Below, in pieces: positions 28,859 through 37,056 of a DNA stretch of 64,000 bases (its first letter is position 1; each line of letters opens with the position of its first letter). Made by a program: the position numbers and the translations under genes. The stretch is from Chryseobacterium luquanense. Its GTDB lineage: Bacteria > Bacteroidota > Bacteroidia > Flavobacteriales > Weeksellaceae. The notes below the pieces were generated by a model. That model was not told the DNA's origin. It made no database searches and saw nothing but the letters and a program-made list of their open reading frames with translations. The DNA is taken from the NCBI RefSeq assembly GCF_026460945.1, contig NZ_JAOVZV010000002.1, positions 98,562 to 162,561 on the forward strand, read 5' to 3'.

Positions 28859-28866
28859 CAAATCTA
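28859..28866 (-). promoter_or_regulatory. -7 element of the T9SS/small-protein pair
   Basis: The minus strand reads TAGATTTG (TAnnTTTG) 22 nt upstream of the ATG at 28836. No clear -33 box is seen in the AT-rich DNA upstream. Confidence 0.45.
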
Positions 28867-28900
28867 AAAAATATTAATGAATGTTAAAATTACATATATG

Positions 28901-29368
28901 TTAATTTTCAATTACTTGCAAAATAGCCTCATATTCGAAGCCTCTGCTTAGAAGATATTTAATAGTCTTGGATTTTTTTTGATAATTCTGCAATCCTTTC
29001 AATTTACCATCATAATTTTCGTATATCTTATTTATTATTTTTAAATAATCATTTTCATCAATTTCATCAAAACAGCTAGAGATTAGTTTTTCAGTAATTC
29101 CTTTTTGTTTTAAGTGCATCTTTATCTTCGTCTTACCCCAGCTTTTTATATAAAATTTTCCGCGAATATAGCTTCGGGTGAAACGTTCTTCATTCAGATA
29201 ATTTTCTTTCATTAAATACAGAAGAATTTCTTCCTTTGCTTCAGGAATTAAAACGAACTCCCGCATTTTTTGTTCTACCTCAGCATGACAACGATCCTGA
29301 TAAACACAATAATTAACTAACTTTTGTTTAGTTTCTTCAAAGGTGAAAAGTTTTTTTTCCGACTGCAT
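28901..29368 (-). CDS. recX: Regulatory protein RecX
   Basis: About 155 aa. RecX three-helix repeats are recognisable: KQKLVNYCVYQDRCHAEVEQKM, then LNEERFTRSYIRGKFYIKSWGKTKIKMHLKQ-type sequence (basic second repeat), and YLLSRGFEYEAILQVI at the end. RecX modulates RecA filaments. ATG at 29368 is preferred to the longer frame to 29452, whose extra residues are only a translation of a 7-bp tandem repeat. It lies downstream of glyA but a terminator separates them. Confidence 0.9.
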   Translation of the reverse strand: MQSEKKLFTFEETKQKLVNYCVYQDRCHAEVEQKMREFVLIPEAKEEILLYLMKENYLNEERFTRSYIRGKFYIKSWGKTKIKMHLKQKGITEKLISSCFDEIDENDYLKIINKIYENYDGKLKGLQNYQKKSKTIKYLLSRGFEYEAILQVIEN

Positions 29369-29377
29369 AATTATATG

Positions 29378-29421
29378 ATGAGTAATGAGTAATGAGTAAT
29401 GAGTAATGAGTAATGAGTAAT
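29378..29421. repeat. Heptanucleotide tandem repeat (AGTAATG)n
   Basis: About six uninterrupted copies of the 7-bp unit AGTAATG occupy the stretch just upstream of the recX start codon. Copy number probably varies between strains, since such arrays slip during replication. It makes a spurious N-terminal extension in the recX frame. Confidence 0.9.
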
Positions 29422-29439
29422 TAAAATTACTATTTATTA

Positions 29440-29471
29440 AAAAGAGGCACAAAATAATTTGTACCTCTTTA
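29440..29471 (-). terminator. Terminator downstream of glyA
   Basis: A stem of 13 bp with one mismatch (AAAGAGGTACAAA / TTTGTGCCTCTTT on the minus strand) with a 4-nt loop, followed by TTTAATAAAT. It lies about 40 nt after the glyA stop. Confidence 0.75.
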
Positions 29472-29511
29472 TATTATTTGATTTATTTAAAGCTAAAAAG
29501 CCAATAGCTGA

Positions 29512-30777
29512 TTAGTAATTGAACAAAGCTTTTCCTTCCATCAATCCGTTTACTTTTTTTCTAACTTCAGAAATTACTTCTTCATTTTTAATATTATCAA
29601 CAACTTCAGAAATTAATCCTGCTATTGTTTCCATATCATTTTCTTTAAGACCTCTTGTGGTAATCGCTGCAGTTCCTAATCTGATACCAGAAGTAGTGAA
29701 CGGAGATTTATCATCAAAAGGAACCATGTTTTTATTACAAGTAATGTCTGCTTTTACCAAAGCTTTTTCAGTTTCTTTTCCGTTTACGCCTTTATTTCTA
29801 AGGTCTACCAACATCAGGTGATTATCTGTTCCGCCGCTTACAATATCAAACCCGTTACTGATCATTGCTTTTGATAAAGCCTGAGCATTAGATTTAACCT
29901 GTTTTGCATACGTTAAAAATTTATCATCAATTGCCTCAGCAAACGCAACCGCTTTACCTGCAATTACGTGCTCTAACGGACCTCCCTGAATTCCAGGAAA
30001 AACAGCCCCGTCAAGAACCTGACTCATCTGTTTGATTTCTCCTTTTGGAGTTTTATGTCCGTAAGTATTTTCAAAATCTTTTCCCATCATGATCATTCCA
30101 CCTCTTGGACCTCTAAGAGTCTTATGAGTCGTTGTTGTAACAACATGACAGTGTTCGAATGGAGAATTTAATAATCCTTTAGCTACCAAACCTGCAGGGT
30201 GTGCAATATCTGCCCAAAGTGTCGCTCCTATTTCGTCTGCAACCTCTCTGAATTTTGCATAATCTAAATCTCTTGAATATGCCGAGAAACCTGCAATTAA
30301 CATTTTTGGTCTTTCTCTTAACGCTACTTCTCTCATTTGGTCATAATCAATCAAACCAGTTTCCTGCTGCACTCCGTAAGAAACGACATCGTACTGAATT
30401 CCAGAGAAATTCACTGCAGAACCGTGAGTAAGGTGACCTCCCATTGAAAGATCCATCCCCATGATTTTATCTCCAGGCTTTAAAACTGCCAAATAAATTG
30501 CAGCATTTGCTTGAGAACCAGAATGCGGCTGAACATTTACATAATCAACACCGAAAAGCTGTTTTGCTCTTTCTATTGCCAACGTTTCAACCTCATCTAC
30601 CACTTCACAACCTCCGTAATATCTTTTCCCGGGATATCCTTCTGCATATTTATTTGTAAGTACACTTCCCATCGCTTTCATTACATTTTCAGAAACAAAG
30701 TTTTCTGAAGCAATAAGTTCTAATCCGTGGGATTGTCTCTCTCTTTCTTTTTCGATAAGGTCAAAAATAATGTCCAT
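29512..30777 (-). CDS. glyA: Serine hydroxymethyltransferase
   Basis: A 421-aa full-length PLP enzyme interconverting serine and glycine with tetrahydrofolate as one-carbon acceptor. Signatures: LIASENFVS near 21, [18 protein letters not shown] near 41-58, and the PLP lysine motif [14 protein letters not shown] near residue 220. The start is [15 protein letters not shown], usual for the family. It is monocistronic with its own -7 box and terminator. Cytoplasmic housekeeping enzyme; nothing unusual. Confidence 0.98.
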   Translation of the reverse strand: MDIIFDLIEKERERQSHGLELIASENFVSENVMKAMGSVLTNKYAEGYPGKRYYGGCEVVDEVETLAIERAKQLFGVDYVNVQPHSGSQANAAIYLAVLKPGDKIMGMDLSMGGHLTHGSAVNFSGIQYDVVSYGVQQETGLIDYDQMREVALRERPKMLIAGFSAYSRDLDYAKFREVADEIGATLWADIAHPAGLVAKGLLNSPFEHCHVVTTTTHKTLRGPRGGMIMMGKDFENTYGHKTPKGEIKQMSQVLDGAVFPGIQGGPLEHVIAGKAVAFAEAIDDKFLTYAKQVKSNAQALSKAMISNGFDIVSGGTDNHLMLVDLRNKGVNGKETEKALVKADITCNKNMVPFDDKSPFTTSGIRLGTAAITTRGLKENDMETIAGLISEVVDNIKNEEVISEVRKKVNGLMEGKALFNY

Positions 30778-30806
30778 TTACTTTTAGATTTTTAGATTTT
30801 GAATGT

Positions 30807-30814
30807 CAAAATTA
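30807..30814 (-). promoter_or_regulatory. -7 element of glyA
   Basis: The minus strand reads TAATTTTG (TAnnTTTG) 29 nt upstream of the glyA ATG. No -33 TTTG is clear. Confidence 0.45.
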
Positions 30815-30895
30815 CGGAATTTCATGTAGAATACATTATTCATTCTCATGATTTTTATTTTTTGAAAGTATTTATTATAAGTATAAATTTTAAAA

Positions 30896-31312
30896 TTATA
30901 AATTCTGATTAACAAATTCTTTACAGTACATTTTAATTTCATCTGTTATTATCTTGAATTGCTCATCGATTTCTTCTTCCGTTCCCTGAGCTTTCGCAGG
31001 ATCTGAAAAATTATGATGAAATACTTTTGCAGTAGTAGGAAAATACGGACAGTTTTCTTTGGCATTATCACAAACCGTCATCACAAAATCAAAATCCACA
31101 TTTTTATATTCATCAATATTGTCGGAAGTATGATGCGAAATATCAATTCCTTCTTCCATCATTGTTTTGATTGCTTTTGGATTGACTCCGTGAGTTTCTA
31201 TTCCTGCACTATAAATTTCTGCTTTATCTCCGGCAAAACTTTTTAAAAAGCCATGTGCAATCTGGCTTCTACAACTGTTTCCTGTACAAAGTACTAATAT
31301 TCTCTTTTTCAT
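30896..31312 (-). CDS. arsC: Arsenate reductase / LMW protein tyrosine phosphatase-type ArsC
   Basis: About 138 aa. The P-loop CTGNSCRS gives the C-x5-R signature (C9, R15). VCDNAKENCPYFP carries the second and third cysteines of thioredoxin-coupled ArsC, and FSDPAKAQGTEEE the catalytic Asp. It reduces arsenate to arsenite. ATG at 31312 is chosen because it gives the usual KKRILVLCTGNSCRS start and lies 2 nt after the stop of a small ORF; the longer frame to 31330 would overlap that ORF. It is the last gene of the arsR operon. Confidence 0.92.
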   Translation of the reverse strand: MKKRILVLCTGNSCRSQIAHGFLKSFAGDKAEIYSAGIETHGVNPKAIKTMMEEGIDISHHTSDNIDEYKNVDFDFVMTVCDNAKENCPYFPTTAKVFHHNFSDPAKAQGTEEEIDEQFKIITDEIKMYCKEFVNQNL

Positions 31313-31314
31313 AT

Positions 31315-31440
31315 TTAAACGAGTAACCAAATGATATTAATGATACAAAATTTAGGATCAAACCCGAAAATCATCTGCAAAATAATTACTGATGAGGTGA
31401 TGATTAAAGGTTTTTTATATTTAATGATTAAGTTTTTCAT
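31315..31440 (-). CDS. 41-aa predicted membrane protein in the ars operon
   Basis: A frame of 41 codons starts at the ATG immediately after the DUF6428 stop (TAAATG) and ends with TAA 2 nt before the arsC ATG, so it exactly fills the gap. The product begins MKNLIIKYKKP, then has a hydrophobic stretch (LIITSSVIILQMIFGF) and a second one (CIINIIWLLV), a pattern of a positively charged cytoplasmic N-terminus and one or two TM segments. No homolog is recalled. Perfect packing between two genes of the same operon is the main argument that it is translated. Confidence 0.65.
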   Translation of the reverse strand: MKNLIIKYKKPLIITSSVIILQMIFGFDPKFCIINIIWLLV

Positions 31441-31914
31441 TTAGCAACATCCTGATTTTGGATTACAGGAAAATTCGGTATTATTTCTTAACTCATTAAG
31501 ATTTAATTTGGGCTTTTCATTAGAAATTCCACAAGCTTCTTGAGCTAAACAAGCTGTTGTTTTATTTTTTAAAACGAAATGCTTTCCCTTGAAATCCAAA
31601 TTATATTTTCCAACAGTTTCAGATTGGTATTCTACTTCGATTTCAAAATCTTTAATACCTAATTTTTCTTCGGAAAGTTGAATGATTTTTAAAAGTTTTT
31701 CGGGTTTCAGACGATGTTCAAAATCATCAGCATTCCATAGTTGGAAATTGATTACTTTTTCTGAGCGAACCACACCTCCGCAATCGATGAAATTTTTAGT
31801 AATCATTCCCACTTCTGTCACATGAAAATGTTCCGGAACAAAATTCCCGTTTTCCAATTGAAATTCTACATTATCCAGAGTTGGTAATATTTCTTTGATA
31901 GCTGATAATTTCAT
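31441..31914 (-). CDS. DUF6428 family protein of ars operons
   Basis: A 157-aa protein of the DUF6428 type often found beside arsR and arsC in Bacteroidetes. Visible features: FVPEHFHVTEVG with two His and Glu near 26-37, a DCGGVVRSEKVINFQLW segment, and a cysteine-rich tail ending FSCNPKSGCC. The His/Cys set suggests a thiophilic metalloid ligand site (inference). It follows arsR by about 70 nt, with an operator-like site between them, and abuts the small membrane ORF. Confidence 0.85.
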   Translation of the reverse strand: MKLSAIKEILPTLDNVEFQLENGNFVPEHFHVTEVGMITKNFIDCGGVVRSEKVINFQLWNADDFEHRLKPEKLLKIIQLSEEKLGIKDFEIEVEYQSETVGKYNLDFKGKHFVLKNKTTACLAQEACGISNEKPKLNLNELRNNTEFSCNPKSGCC

Positions 31915-31935
31915 ATTTATGATTAATTTATATTT

Positions 31936-31951
31936 ATTGTAATATTGCTAT
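31936..31951. promoter_or_regulatory. ArsR operator-like site upstream of the DUF6428 gene
   Basis: The plus strand reads ATTGTAATATTGCTAT, matching 13 of 16 positions of the site upstream of arsR (ATTGCAATATTACGAT) in the same orientation. The consensus ATTGYAATATTRCKAT is nearly palindromic, as expected for a dimeric ArsR. Confidence 0.55.
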
Positions 31952-31983
31952 ATAACGATTATAATTATTAAAAAAAATGCTTT

Positions 31984-32313
31984 TTAACAGCAAGTTTTTG
32001 ACTGAGTATCCTGATTGAAAAATGAAGTTAATTCATCTTCCACACTGTTCCAAATATTATCATCAATACAATAACAAACTGATTTTCCTTCAATGGAGCC
32101 TTTGATGATGCCGATATTTTTCAGCTCTTTTAAATGTTGGGAAATTGTTGCCTGAGCCAAACCCAATTCCTCTACCAGATCATTACAAATACAAGCTTTT
32201 TGATTGATGATATGTTGCAAAATTGCAATTCTGGCAGGATGCCCTAAAACTTTGAAAAGGGTTGCTAATCTGTTTTGTTTTGCGGTAAAAATTTCTGTTT
32301 TTGTAAGTCCCAT
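31984..32313 (-). CDS. arsR: ArsR/SmtB family metalloregulator
   Basis: A 109-aa winged-helix repressor. The recognition helix segment AQATISQHLKEL is at about 53-64. Cysteines C41 and C43 in ACICNDLVEEL match the CVC-type arsenite site of the alpha-3 helix, with further thiols in SVCYC and the C-terminal KTCC. It would release DNA on As(III) or Sb(III) binding and control the downstream DUF6428, small ORF and arsC genes as well as itself. Confidence 0.93.
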   Translation of the reverse strand: MGLTKTEIFTAKQNRLATLFKVLGHPARIAILQHIINQKACICNDLVEELGLAQATISQHLKELKNIGIIKGSIEGKSVCYCIDDNIWNSVEDELTSFFNQDTQSKTCC

Positions 32314-32326
32314 AAATTATTTTAAC

Positions 32327-32342
32327 ATTGCAATATTACGAT
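32327..32342. promoter_or_regulatory. ArsR operator-like site upstream of arsR
   Basis: Plus strand ATTGCAATATTACGAT, 14 nt upstream of the arsR ATG. On the minus strand it contains TAATATTG, one mismatch from the -7 consensus, so the repressor would cover the promoter. A near-identical copy precedes the DUF6428 gene. Confidence 0.6.
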
Positions 32343-32441
32343 AATAAAATATAGCAGAGAAATTAATCTTCAAATAATATTTAAAATCATAAAATTTAGT
32401 AAAAGTTGGGTTTAAACAATGATAGTTTTTAATGAAAAAGA

Positions 32442-32449
32442 TATATTTG
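32442..32449 (+). promoter_or_regulatory. -7 element of the 97-aa gene
   Basis: TATATTTG (TAnnTTTG) 35 nt upstream of the ATG at 32485. No -33 box is evident. Confidence 0.45.
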
Positions 32450-32484
32450 TATAAATCTTAAAAAGAAAAAAAATAGTCTGAGTT

Positions 32485-32778
32485 ATGGGAAAGAAAAAAT
32501 ATAAAAAGCAACTAATCAACTCTTTGAAATCTCTAGGTCAATCTGAACATTATATTCTTGAAAGCATGACTAATCTTATGCTTTTAGGAGAACTAAAGAA
32601 AAGTAAAATTGAGTTTAAAGATGGCGATACATTCAGTTTTAAAGACAATATTTTTGATTACAGCGAAGATAAAAACATCAGAAAATTAGCTAAGCTTCGC
32701 AGAAAAATGATGACCACGATGAATAAAATTGTGGAGAAAAATGATTTTAAAGATAAAGAAATCAAGTTTTTGAGTTAA
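32485..32778 (+). CDS. Conserved-type hypothetical protein, 97 aa
   Basis: A 97-aa very basic, helical protein starting MGKKKYKKQLINSLKSLG and ending DKEIKFLS, with an acidic centre (KDGDTFSFKDNIFDYSEDK). No signal peptide, TM helix or known domain is visible. It has its own promoter element and shares a bidirectional terminator with the convergent serine hydrolase gene. I do not recognise the family; the clean promoter-ORF-terminator arrangement makes it likely real. Confidence 0.75.
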   Translation: MGKKKYKKQLINSLKSLGQSEHYILESMTNLMLLGELKKSKIEFKDGDTFSFKDNIFDYSEDKNIRKLAKLRRKMMTTMNKIVEKNDFKDKEIKFLS

Positions 32779-32805
32779 TATTTAATGTTCATCATTACAC
32801 AAAAT

Positions 32806-32844
32806 AAAAGAGTCCGTACATTGGTAATGTGTACGGACTCTTTT
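32806..32844. terminator. Bidirectional terminator
   Basis: A perfect 15-bp stem (AAAAGAGTCCGTACA / TGTACGGACTCTTTT) with a 9-nt loop lies between the convergent genes ending at 32778 and 32870. T-runs on both strands suit both transcripts. Confidence 0.93.
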
Positions 32845-32869
32845 TATGTTTTCAGATAACTTCTAAACG

Positions 32870-34282
32870 TTATTTTCCTTCAGCGACATTCATCAGTTCA
32901 AAACAAAGCTGATCAATATTTCCCATTTTGGGATTGAAAGCCGAAATATTTGATAAAATAATAACTGCATTTTTATTTTCAGTATTAAAAGCTAAGGATG
33001 AAGAATACCCTCCGGTTCCACCGTTATGCCACAAAAACTCTTCCTTATTTTTGCTTTTTAAAATATGCCATCCCAACCCGATTTTCATCTTTTCATTAAT
33101 CGTAAAACTTGGTTTTCTTGTTAATGCCAGTACTACATTTTTCGGATTGAACTGAGCCTGTACAAATTTTGACAAGTCTTCCGTGGTCGATAAAATTCCG
33201 CCGCCGCCAAATAAAGCATCAAAATCCCAATTAGGAACTTCTTTTCCATCTGTGTTGAGTCCGGAAACCAATTGATCTCTCAGGTTTTGTGAACTCGTAT
33301 AAGAATTGTTCATTTTATATTGATCGAAGATTCTTTTCTGCAGTAATTTCTGAAATGTTGTTTTCTGACTCAGACCCAATGTGTAACCCAATAATCCTGC
33401 ACCCAAATTAGAATATTCATATTTTTGAGGATTATTTTCTAATTTCAAATTGTTTTTAAGATAACTCTCAATATCACTTTTACCGTAATTTTTATACGGA
33501 TTTTTTTCGTTTGATGCATTCAAATTATCTGGTAAGCGCGGCAAACCGGAAGTATGATTGGCTAAACTTTCAAATTTGAGTTTTATATTATCTTTAAATC
33601 TAAAAGCATAATAAGAATTTATATTATCGTTTAAATTAATCTTTTTATCCTCAACCAATGAAGCCAAAACCGTTGCCGTAAAAGCTTTCGTAAGAGAACC
33701 TATTTCAAAAACTTGATTTTGATTTGAAACGCTTTTTACCGAATCATTTCGTTTGATAATTCCATAAAAACTGGTTTTTCCATTTTCAATAAAAGCTATT
33801 GAAACCTGAGTATTATTCGGAAAATCTTTGACCTTTAGGAATATACTTTCACTAATTTTTTCAGGAAAGTTTTTTAATGCATTTACCGTTTTGTTATTCG
33901 TAACAGCTTTATTTTCTTTTGGCTCTTCAAAAGGTTTTACAAAAAATCCGTTGATTTTATTTTTGTCATCTAAAGAAATATTCACCGACAAAACAGCTCT
34001 CTCAAATTTGGTTTTGTAATTAGCATACGTTTGCTGATTATTGACAAATTCTTTACTTTGAATGGCGCCAACCTGCTGTTTTAATCCTGATAAAAACTGT
34101 TTTGTATCTTCAAGAGGTAATGCTTTTTGCATTTCAGGGGAGAAACTATTAAAAATGTTTTCGTATCTCCCGGAATTATAATCATTCTGAAAAACATCGA
34201 ATGCAGTTTTGTAGTTATTTGACTGAGCAAAACACAAAGTAGCCATCAGACTGAGCATCAAAAAAGATAATATCTTCTTCAT
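32870..34282 (-). CDS. Secreted serine hydrolase, class C beta-lactamase/PBP fold, with N-terminal DUF3887-like domain
   Basis: A 470-aa protein. A signal peptide ends near LCFAQ. Residues about 25-125 resemble the DUF3887 domain found ahead of such hydrolases. The hydrolase domain has the nucleophile SxxK as SLTK near residue 194, YSN near residue 290, and HNGGTGG in place of the KTG triad near 420. It probably cleaves a D-amino-acid peptide or ester in the periplasm; beta-lactam resistance cannot be concluded. It follows the exporter adaptor gene by 38 nt and may be the last gene of that operon. Confidence 0.88.
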   Translation of the reverse strand: MKKILSFLMLSLMATLCFAQSNNYKTAFDVFQNDYNSGRYENIFNSFSPEMQKALPLEDTKQFLSGLKQQVGAIQSKEFVNNQQTYANYKTKFERAVLSVNISLDDKNKINGFFVKPFEEPKENKAVTNNKTVNALKNFPEKISESIFLKVKDFPNNTQVSIAFIENGKTSFYGIIKRNDSVKSVSNQNQVFEIGSLTKAFTATVLASLVEDKKINLNDNINSYYAFRFKDNIKLKFESLANHTSGLPRLPDNLNASNEKNPYKNYGKSDIESYLKNNLKLENNPQKYEYSNLGAGLLGYTLGLSQKTTFQKLLQKRIFDQYKMNNSYTSSQNLRDQLVSGLNTDGKEVPNWDFDALFGGGGILSTTEDLSKFVQAQFNPKNVVLALTRKPSFTINEKMKIGLGWHILKSKNKEEFLWHNGGTGGYSSSLAFNTENKNAVIILSNISAFNPKMGNIDQLCFELMNVAEGK

Positions 34283-34320
34283 ATCTTTTCGCCGAAATTT
34301 AAATTAAATTCTTTCTAAAT

Positions 34321-35517
34321 TTATTTCTTCGCTTTTTCTTTCAACTCTTCTTTGTCTTTATCAGAAGGATTCCACACTTTTACATCTGCGTTTTTATCGA
34401 TTCCTGAGAGAATCTGCACATTAATTCCGTCGCTTGCACCCAATTTCACATACGTTTTCTTGAATTTTCCGTCTTTTTGTTTCACCTCAACAAAAGGAAC
34501 GTCTTTACCGTTTTTCTTTTCATACTGAACCAAGGATTCATCCAAAAGCAAAGCATTTTTCTGAGAGCTCATTACAATTTCTCCATTTGCTGAAAATCCG
34601 GCTCTGATGTATTCGTTATTTGGATTTTTCACATCACCTTCCACCGGGAATTTTATCGTTCCGTTGGTATCTTTTCCTTTTGGAGCAATCATTGTCAATG
34701 TTCCGGGAAAAGATTTATTCTGTAAAGCTCCGATAACGATTTTCATATCCATTCCCTGCTTTAGTTTTCCAGCTTGAGCTTCATCAATTTCACCTTGGAA
34801 AATTAATGAATTTAAATCTGCGATTGAACAAATCGTTGTTCCTGCGTTGAATGAATTCGCTTCAATTACCTGACTTCCCACTTTTACGGGAACTTCAAGA
34901 ACAGTTCCTGCAGCTTTTGATCGAATCTGTGTTGTTGCCAAGCCCTGCAATTCAGGAATAGCACCGGTTTTAACAATCTGTAAAGATTTTTGTGCAGTTA
35001 TCAATTGCTGATTAGCATTTTTCAACGCTTGCTGCTGCGTATATAATTGCTGTTGAGCCGTCAAATATTCCTGCTTAGAAATTACCCCTTGTTTGTACAG
35101 TTTTTCTGACATCGCAAATTGAGTTTGTGCATTTGAAACATTCATTTTTGCATTGCTTATTTGCAGCTGTGAATTCTGAACATTTTGTGTTGCACTATTT
35201 ACTTCTGCAATGTTTGGAATAATTTTCACCGTTGCAATCAATTGTCCCACTTCTACTCTATCTCCTTCATCCACCAGAATTTTATCGATAATTCCTGCAA
35301 TGTTTGGTTTAATTTCAATTTCCTCTTTCGGAACAATTTTCCCTGTCGCCATTACCTTGTCTTCCATATTCTGAATAGACGGTTTTCTCGTAAGGAAAGC
35401 TTCGCTTTGTGTGGAATTTGATTTTACAAGATAGCTGATTCCTGCAAATAAAGCCCATGCCAATAAAAGTCCTAAAAGTATATAAACAACTTTTTTCCAG
35501 GTGAACTTCTTTTTCAT
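34321..35517 (-). CDS. MacA-like periplasmic adaptor (HlyD family)
   Basis: A 398-aa membrane fusion protein. An N-terminal TM helix (about 8-30) anchors it; then a biotinyl-lipoyl half (IAGIIDKILVDEGDRVEVGQ), a long coiled-coil hairpin (about 105-180, rich in Gln/Asn/Ala), the returning lipoyl half, a beta-barrel domain and a membrane-proximal domain. A Lys/Glu tail ends the protein. It links an inner-membrane ABC transporter to an outer-membrane factor; no TolC-type gene is in the window. Downstream of two FtsX-type permeases and the ATPase. Confidence 0.92.
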   Translation of the reverse strand: MKKKFTWKKVVYILLGLLLAWALFAGISYLVKSNSTQSEAFLTRKPSIQNMEDKVMATGKIVPKEEIEIKPNIAGIIDKILVDEGDRVEVGQLIATVKIIPNIAEVNSATQNVQNSQLQISNAKMNVSNAQTQFAMSEKLYKQGVISKQEYLTAQQQLYTQQQALKNANQQLITAQKSLQIVKTGAIPELQGLATTQIRSKAAGTVLEVPVKVGSQVIEANSFNAGTTICSIADLNSLIFQGEIDEAQAGKLKQGMDMKIVIGALQNKSFPGTLTMIAPKGKDTNGTIKFPVEGDVKNPNNEYIRAGFSANGEIVMSSQKNALLLDESLVQYEKKNGKDVPFVEVKQKDGKFKKTYVKLGASDGINVQILSGIDKNADVKVWNPSDKDKEELKEKAKK

Positions 35518-35623
35518 ATGTAATTTTTTATTTTTTTAATTAAATTAATTTTTAGATTCAGAAATTAAGAGATTTATAAATTCTTGTTCGATCATTTTAA
35601 ATCTTAACTCATAATTCATAACT

Positions 35624-36892
35624 CTATTCGCTTCTTAATGCTTCAATTGGGCGGATTTTCACGGCTCTTTGTGCCGGAATCATTCCGATAATTAAGCCTA
35701 GAATCACCATTACCGTCATGGCGCTAAAAACATTTCCGTAATTGACGGTCGGATTATAAAAAGGGAACTCATCCTGATTTTGAGTGAGTCCATTAAAAAT
35801 CATCAACACAAAAATACCGAAGATAAATCCCAGCAAACCCGAACTTAAGGTAATCACCACACTTTCCAGCAAAATCTGATTTCTCACTTCTGAAGGTTTC
35901 GCACCTAAAGCCCTTCTGATGCCAATTTCTTTGGTTCTTTCTTTTACCGTAATCAATAGAATATTTGAAATAGCAATTACTCCTGCAAGAATAGTTAAGG
36001 TTCCTACAATGATGGTTAAAAGCTGCATTCCGGTTAAAAACCCTGTCAGTTTTTTAAATTCCTTTCCAAGGTTAAAACTTCCAAAAGCATTAGTATCTTC
36101 CGGAGAAACCTTATTTTTCTTTTTCAGTTCGGCTTTTACTTTATCTTCCACTAAATTTACATCTGCATTAGGTTTACTTACAATCGCAAAAACATCTACA
36201 TTATCACCGTCATTATAAATTTTCGTAAATGTAGAAAGCGGGATAAAAACCGTTTGATCATTATCCATTCCACCACCTCTTTTCACTCTGAAAACTCCGA
36301 TTACATTAAAGAAAATACCTTTTACGTTGATTGATTTCCCAATCGGATTTTCATTCTTTTTAGCATCAAAAAAGTTTTTGTAAACCTCTTCACCAATAAC
36401 CGCCACACTTTTATTTCCTGAAACATCGGCATCATTCAAATACCTTCCGTAAATCAGTTTTTTTTCTGAAATTTTATTTCCAATCGGATAATCTCCATTC
36501 AAAGTATAGGTCGCGGTCTTTCCGTTTCTGGACATTTGTTCTCCTGCACTTCCAAAATTACCTCTTGAATTTTTTGGAGAGATATAATCAATTTCGTTAA
36601 TTTTTCGTTGCAGCATTTCGACATCCTGAAGTTTCAGATCCATCGCTCTTCCTTTTGGAAAACCTTCGTAAGGAATGGAAGTATTCTGTGCCCAAAGAAA
36701 AATAGAATTGGTTGCAAAACCTGAAAATAATTTATCAAAACCATTTTCCATCCCTTTTGCAGAACCCAGTAAAACCACATAAAGGAACATTCCCCAACCC
36801 ACGCCAATCATGGTAAGAAACGTACGAAGCTTATTATTCTTCAGTGAATAATAAATCTCCTGCCATGTATCTTTTTTAAATAAAATGTTCAT
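35624..36892 (-). CDS. MacB-like ABC transporter permease
   Basis: A 422-aa protein with the MacB/FtsX topology: TM1 near 20-45, a large periplasmic core (about 50-270) and three C-terminal TM helices (about 285-405). KERTKEIGIRRALGAKPSEV is the conserved cytoplasmic loop and the end is VKIRPIEALRSE. It lacks an ATPase domain, which is supplied by the separate gene at 38785. It is paired with a second permease of the same family, suggesting a heterodimer. Confidence 0.93.
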   Translation of the reverse strand: MNILFKKDTWQEIYYSLKNNKLRTFLTMIGVGWGMFLYVVLLGSAKGMENGFDKLFSGFATNSIFLWAQNTSIPYEGFPKGRAMDLKLQDVEMLQRKINEIDYISPKNSRGNFGSAGEQMSRNGKTATYTLNGDYPIGNKISEKKLIYGRYLNDADVSGNKSVAVIGEEVYKNFFDAKKNENPIGKSINVKGIFFNVIGVFRVKRGGGMDNDQTVFIPLSTFTKIYNDGDNVDVFAIVSKPNADVNLVEDKVKAELKKKNKVSPEDTNAFGSFNLGKEFKKLTGFLTGMQLLTIIVGTLTILAGVIAISNILLITVKERTKEIGIRRALGAKPSEVRNQILLESVVITLSSGLLGFIFGIFVLMIFNGLTQNQDEFPFYNPTVNYGNVFSAMTVMVILGLIIGMIPAQRAVKIRPIEALRSE

Positions 36893-37056
36893 CTTTAAAA
36901 TGTCAATTTTTTACTTTGTAAAAGTGAATTTTGCTTCGCTAGTCAATTATTTTCAATGTGAATTTCTACAAGTGAATTATCAATTTCTCCGAATCAATTG
37001 TGAATTTTAATTCTTTAAAATTCACTTGCGAAGCAAAACTGACTATTCACTATTTG
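36893..37056. repeat. Intergenic inverted-repeat element between the two permease genes
   Basis: Arms at 36924-36953 (GTGAATTTTGCTTCGCTAG then TCAATTATTTT) and 37017-37050 (AAAATTCACTTGCGAAGC then AAAACTGAC) are inverted copies of the same sequence, containing the hairpin core TTGCTTCGCAA or a one-base variant. No gene is in this gap. Similar arms recur at 38329-38358 and 38741-38775. Confidence 0.75.

Noticed and set aside
29378..29421. Possible CRISPR-like array
   Set aside because: The repeat is 7 bp, directly tandem and without spacers.
29369..29452. N-terminal extension of RecX rich in LITHYSL
   Set aside because: It is just the translation of the 7-bp tandem repeat; ATG at 29368 gives the normal RecX start.
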